DNA of 64,000 nucleotides from positions 62,001-126,000 of the forward strand of contig CADADE010000015.1 of NCBI GenBank assembly GCA_902786615.1, read 5' to 3'. The stretch comes from Oscillospiraceae bacterium. Its GTDB lineage: Bacteria > Bacillota_A > Clostridia > Oscillospirales > Oscillospiraceae. How positions within the stretch are numbered: position 1 is the stretch's first letter; every line of letters starts with the position of its first letter. This document shows positions 61,085-64,000 of this stretch, piece after piece. The notes beneath the pieces were generated by a model. That model saw nothing but the letters and a program-made list of their open reading frames with translations, made no database searches and was not told where the DNA came from. Position numbers and translations under genes: made by a program.

Positions 61085-63028
61085 TCAGGCGCTCAGGCGG
61101 TCTTTCAGGAAGTCCACAAATTCATCTGCGGGCAAAGGCCTGGAGTAGTAGAAGCCCTGGATATGGTCGCAGGCCATTTCGCTGAGCGCGTCGATCTGGC
61201 TGCGGGTCTCGACCCCCTCGGCCACCAGCTTCTTGCGGATGCCCTGCATCATGCGCACGGTGTTGCGGATAATGACGCTGCCGTCCTCGGTGAACATCTC
61301 ATCCACGAGGCTCTTGTCGATTTTGACCAGGGCGATGGGCAGCTTGCTCATGCGCTGGATATTGGAGAAGCCCACGCCGTAATCATCCAGCGAGAAGTTG
61401 TAGCCCATGCTCTTGAGCGCGCGGACATTTCCGTCCATGACGTCGCTGAGATTATCGTACAGGGTCTCCGTGATCTCGAAATTGACCTGGGCGGGATCGA
61501 CCTTGTATTCCTTTTGCAGGCTTCGGATCGTGTCGGGCAGATCGCTGTGCAGGAGCTGGGCCACGGAGAGGTTGATCTCAACATACGAAAGCCCCAGAGC
61601 CTGGAAATCATGGCTTGCAATAAAGCGGAAAACGTCCTCCAGCACGAAGCGGCCGATGGAGAGGATCAGGCCGTTTGCCTCGGCAAAGGGGATGAAGAGT
61701 CCGGGCGGGATCATGCCGTATTTTTCATCCCTGAGTCGGATCAGCGCCTCCGCCGAAGTGAAGCGGCCAAGGCGGTTGTCGTAGATCGGCTGATAGTACA
61801 TCTCAAACCTGTTCTCCGCGATCGCTCTGCGCAGGATATCCTCCATGTGATTGACGATCTCGTAGTCGTGGGACTGCACGATCTCCGAGGCGCGGAAGAA
61901 GCTTTGCCCCTTGTCGCCGAACTGCGGGAACTTGTGGCCGAGATTCAGGATGTCGCTGACCTCGCACAGGTCGTCGGGGTAGCGGATCAGGCAGGCTTTC
62001 AAATCCAGGTAAATACTGCCGTCGGCGTAGTTGCTGAATTTTTCGTGGGCATTGGTCAGGAAGGCGAACGCCGCGCTTTCCAGATCGTAATCGGCATTGT
62101 CAAGCGTCAGATAGAAGGTTCCCGGGCGCTCGATATAAATCTGCACATCGGTATTGAAGCGCCTGCCCCTGTAGATTTTGCGCACCTCGTCCGCGATCTC
62201 CCTGAGCAGGGTGTTGCAGCGATCCTCCCCCAGATAGCTGCGGATCTCCTGGGCGTTCAGGATCTGAATGGCCAGGATCTGCATGCTCTCATTTCGCTTT
62301 TTGATGTTCACCAGATCCGCATTATAGGTCTTCCAGCTCTGCACGCCGACGCCGCTGTCCATGGTCTCCTCCGGGCGCATGACCAGGAGCAGGATCATGT
62401 TGACGCCGATGGAGGTGAAGATCATCTCCACCATGAACCGGGGCCAGAACATCTGGATACCGACACTCACAAAGGTCAGGACATAGATCGACAGCAGGGC
62501 GATCCACTTGCTTTTTTCCACATATCGCTTGCAGTAGATGCAGTAGGCGGTGCCCACAAGGCCGTAGACCGCGGCGACAATATAGAACACAATAAGCAGC
62601 GGTCCCCTGGCATAGCCGTCTTCCGCCGTGACGGAGAACACATTATGTGTAAAGAAGTTTTGCAGCAGCAGGAGAAAAAGAAAGGCGTTCGGCAGCCAGA
62701 GAAGCAGCCTGTTTCTCAGCGGACGCAGCAGATACGTCGTGCGCGTGACGCAGATAATATAGATGAAGTAAATCGCCATGTCGGCGTTTCTCAGAAACTT
62801 GTAGGTAAAGGAGAGGAACGTGCCGAGAATAACCTCCATCCGGGTAAGGGGGACGGGGGTTACCACGAATTCCATGATGATGTCCGCAACCGTACAGATC
62901 AGCGAAGTCCAGGCCATGATCAGAAAGACGCGGTTTGCGTTTCCCTTGGTCATTTTTCTGGTGTAGCAGGTCCACAGGATCAGGATAAAGAATGGAACCG
63001 CGCATATATCAAAGTAAATGATTTTCAT
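61085..63028 (-). CDS. Membrane EAL-domain protein with degenerate GGDEF domain
   Basis: A probable cyclic-di-GMP phosphodiesterase of about 647 residues. Seven or so spans at 5-225 form an uncharacterised sensor. A GGDEF-like domain (about 240-390) lacks the catalytic GGDEF motif (the site reads ERPGTFYL). The EAL domain (about 400-645) keeps EALIRL, NLSVAQLL, FEITETL, LDDYGVGFSN, VKIDKSLV, AEGVET and QGFYYSRPLP. I start at 63028; an in-frame ATG 12 bases earlier overlaps the likely ribosome binding site. Confidence 0.88.
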   Translation of the reverse strand: MKIIYFDICAVPFFILILWTCYTRKMTKGNANRVFLIMAWTSLICTVADIIMEFVVTPVPLTRMEVILGTFLSFTYKFLRNADMAIYFIYIICVTRTTYLLRPLRNRLLLWLPNAFLFLLLLQNFFTHNVFSVTAEDGYARGPLLIVFYIVAAVYGLVGTAYCIYCKRYVEKSKWIALLSIYVLTFVSVGIQMFWPRFMVEMIFTSIGVNMILLLVMRPEETMDSGVGVQSWKTYNADLVNIKKRNESMQILAIQILNAQEIRSYLGEDRCNTLLREIADEVRKIYRGRRFNTDVQIYIERPGTFYLTLDNADYDLESAAFAFLTNAHEKFSNYADGSIYLDLKACLIRYPDDLCEVSDILNLGHKFPQFGDKGQSFFRASEIVQSHDYEIVNHMEDILRRAIAENRFEMYYQPIYDNRLGRFTSAEALIRLRDEKYGMIPPGLFIPFAEANGLILSIGRFVLEDVFRFIASHDFQALGLSYVEINLSVAQLLHSDLPDTIRSLQKEYKVDPAQVNFEITETLYDNLSDVMDGNVRALKSMGYNFSLDDYGVGFSNIQRMSKLPIALVKIDKSLVDEMFTEDGSVIIRNTVRMMQGIRKKLVAEGVETRSQIDALSEMACDHIQGFYYSRPLPADEFVDFLKDRLSA

Positions 63029-63256
63029 TGATCTATTCATCCTTTGCTGAGGAAAGCGCCGGGACGGGCATAAAACAGCATTTTTAAAATTGCATTAATA
63101 TTATAAAGAAATCATGTCCTTCTGTCAATCTTCTCTGGAAAATTCTTTCTCTCAGAAATTATATTCCTGACGGCAAACGCCCATGACTGCGGGAGGAGCG
63201 CGAAAATCACAGCGCGCGGACAGGCGAGAAACGACGTTTTCTTAAGAGGATTTTAG

Positions 63257-63285
63257 TTTACATTTTCAGGCTTTTCCTGTATAAT
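63257..63285 (+). promoter_or_regulatory. Promoter of the last gene in the window
   Basis: TTTACA (63257-63262), a 17-base spacer and TATAAT (63280-63285). The region 63029-63256 upstream holds no gene that I can see. Confidence 0.7.
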
Positions 63286-63390
63286 GACAGCATAATCCGG
63301 TTTGAGGAAAGCTCTCCCCTTCCGTGAAGTTTTTTCCTGGCAGTCTAAAGCAGAGCTGTCTGCTTTCAATAAAAAAAGGAGGAAAAAAAC

Positions 63391-64000
63391 ATGAAAAAAT
63401 CCCTTTCGCTTCTGTTGGTTCTGGCGCTGTTCATGAGCATCGGTCTCAGCGCCTGGGCAGCCCCTGTCCGTGCCAGCGACGAATCCACTGCCGAGCAGAT
63501 CTATCTGATCCTCGCCCAGTTCGATTCTCTCAAGCAGGACGGCGGCTCCGACGCATGGCTCTATGCCGTGACGGATCTTGACCACAACGGACGGCTCGAG
63601 CTGATCGCGGCCCCCGCACAGGGCGGCACGCAGCCCCTCGTCTGGGAGGCCGGCACGGACGGCAAGACTCTGAGCCCCTGCACCATCAGCCGCACCGGGG
63701 ATCAGCCCTTCCCCGCCATCACCGTCAACAACGCCGACACCTATTACGATCAGGCAAGCGACACCTGGCACTACGCCTTCAACGCGCACAGAGAAGTGTC
63801 CGCCAACGAGGTCTATGACAGCAAATGCGCCGTCAGCCTGGCTAACGGCGCTGTGAGCAGCGAAGTGTTTGCCACCGCGCACTCCACCTTCAGCGACAAC
63901 GCTGTCAACGTTGCCTACACCGGCAAGGACGGCGCGGCCATCACCGGCGATGCGTACAACGCCGCCGCAGACGCCGCCTATCCCGGCGCGGTAAAGTGCA
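63391..64000 (+). CDS. Secreted protein of unknown function, cut by the window end
   Basis: At least 203 codons. It has a signal peptide (KKSLSLLLVLALFMSIGLSAWA), then a domain containing VTDLDHNGRLELIAAP, a DxDxNG calcium-loop-like motif, followed by a region rich in Tyr, Asp and Asn. The family is not recognised. AAAGGAGG lies before the ATG, and the promoter is at 63257-63285. The frame is open at the window edge. Confidence 0.75.
   Translation, partial: MKKSLSLLLVLALFMSIGLSAWAAPVRASDESTAEQIYLILAQFDSLKQDGGSDAWLYAVTDLDHNGRLELIAAPAQGGTQPLVWEAGTDGKTLSPCTISRTGDQPFPAITVNNADTYYDQASDTWHYAFNAHREVSANEVYDSKCAVSLANGAVSSEVFATAHSTFSDNAVNVAYTGKDGAAITGDAYNAAADAAYPGAVKC

Overview
The window looks like a chromosomal stretch of a GC-rich member of the Clostridia, probably Oscillospirales (Oscillospiraceae-like). 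This rests on overall gene content (MtaB, long-form HPF, HPr/enzyme I phosphotransfer, VanZ-like, DUF3783, PrsW and DHHW/MBOAT proteins), on Gram-positive ribosome binding sites, and on the many TTGACA-17-TATAAT promoters. The genus cannot be settled from sequence alone. No transposase, integrase, phage gene, rRNA or CRISPR array is visible, and there is one tRNA (Pro, CGG).

Layout. 1-2.1 kb: serine synthesis (serC-serA). 2.3-3.03 kb: a tandemly duplicated 380-bp module. Each copy encodes a 28-residue hydrophobic peptide facing a strong convergent promoter, the architecture of a type I toxin-antitoxin locus. This is the most interesting item in the window. 3-12.5 kb: mtaB, a cysteine desulfurase, an AI-2E-type permease, a D,D-carboxypeptidase, a MATE exporter, DUF3783, VanZ-like and Obg. 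12.6-17 kb: a ferric-type ABC importer. 17.1-17.7 kb: rplU-rpmA with a shortened L21 and no prp between them. 17.8-26.2 kb: a lipoprotein and CYTH protein, PcrA helicase with an apparently leaderless promoter, then GH25 lysozyme, DHHW protein and MBOAT acyltransferase. 26.4-36.6 kb: an envelope operon (aminotransferase-like protein, M19 dipeptidase, two polytopic proteins), a GltS-like symporter, a PlsC-like acyltransferase with a zinc ribbon, a frameshifted methyltransferase and RsmI. 36.9-45 kb: HPF, a chimeric SGNH hydrolase, an LRR/TPR surface protein pair, PrsW, a DUF2971 protein and an HTH protein with histone-H1-like repeats. 45-54 kb: a sucrose/PTS locus (amylosucrase, HAD phosphatase, EIIBCA with a frame break, HPr, enzyme I, YfcE-like phosphoesterase, fructokinase). 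54-64 kb: AAA+ ATPase, a double-glycine-leader Cys-rich peptide, thioredoxin, LCP ligase, GlnRS, tRNA-Pro, RidA, an EAL protein and two secreted orphans.

Intergenic spaces are filled with three families of dispersed palindromic repeats. Family A often carries outer ends related to ATGCGTATCGG, family B starts and ends with GCCTTCCCC-type arms, and family C has GGCAAYACCGCACAAT ends. They act as terminator-like spacers. In at least one place (the AI-2E permease C-terminus) a repeat has become coding sequence, and in another (pcrA) the promoter lies at the repeat edge.

Genes that plausibly work together: serC/serA; the three ABC genes; GH25/DHHW/MBOAT in wall-polymer modification; amylosucrase, HAD, PTS and fructokinase in sucrose use; and each small peptide with its antisense promoter. 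Functions are assigned from recognisable motifs read by eye; no database search was run.
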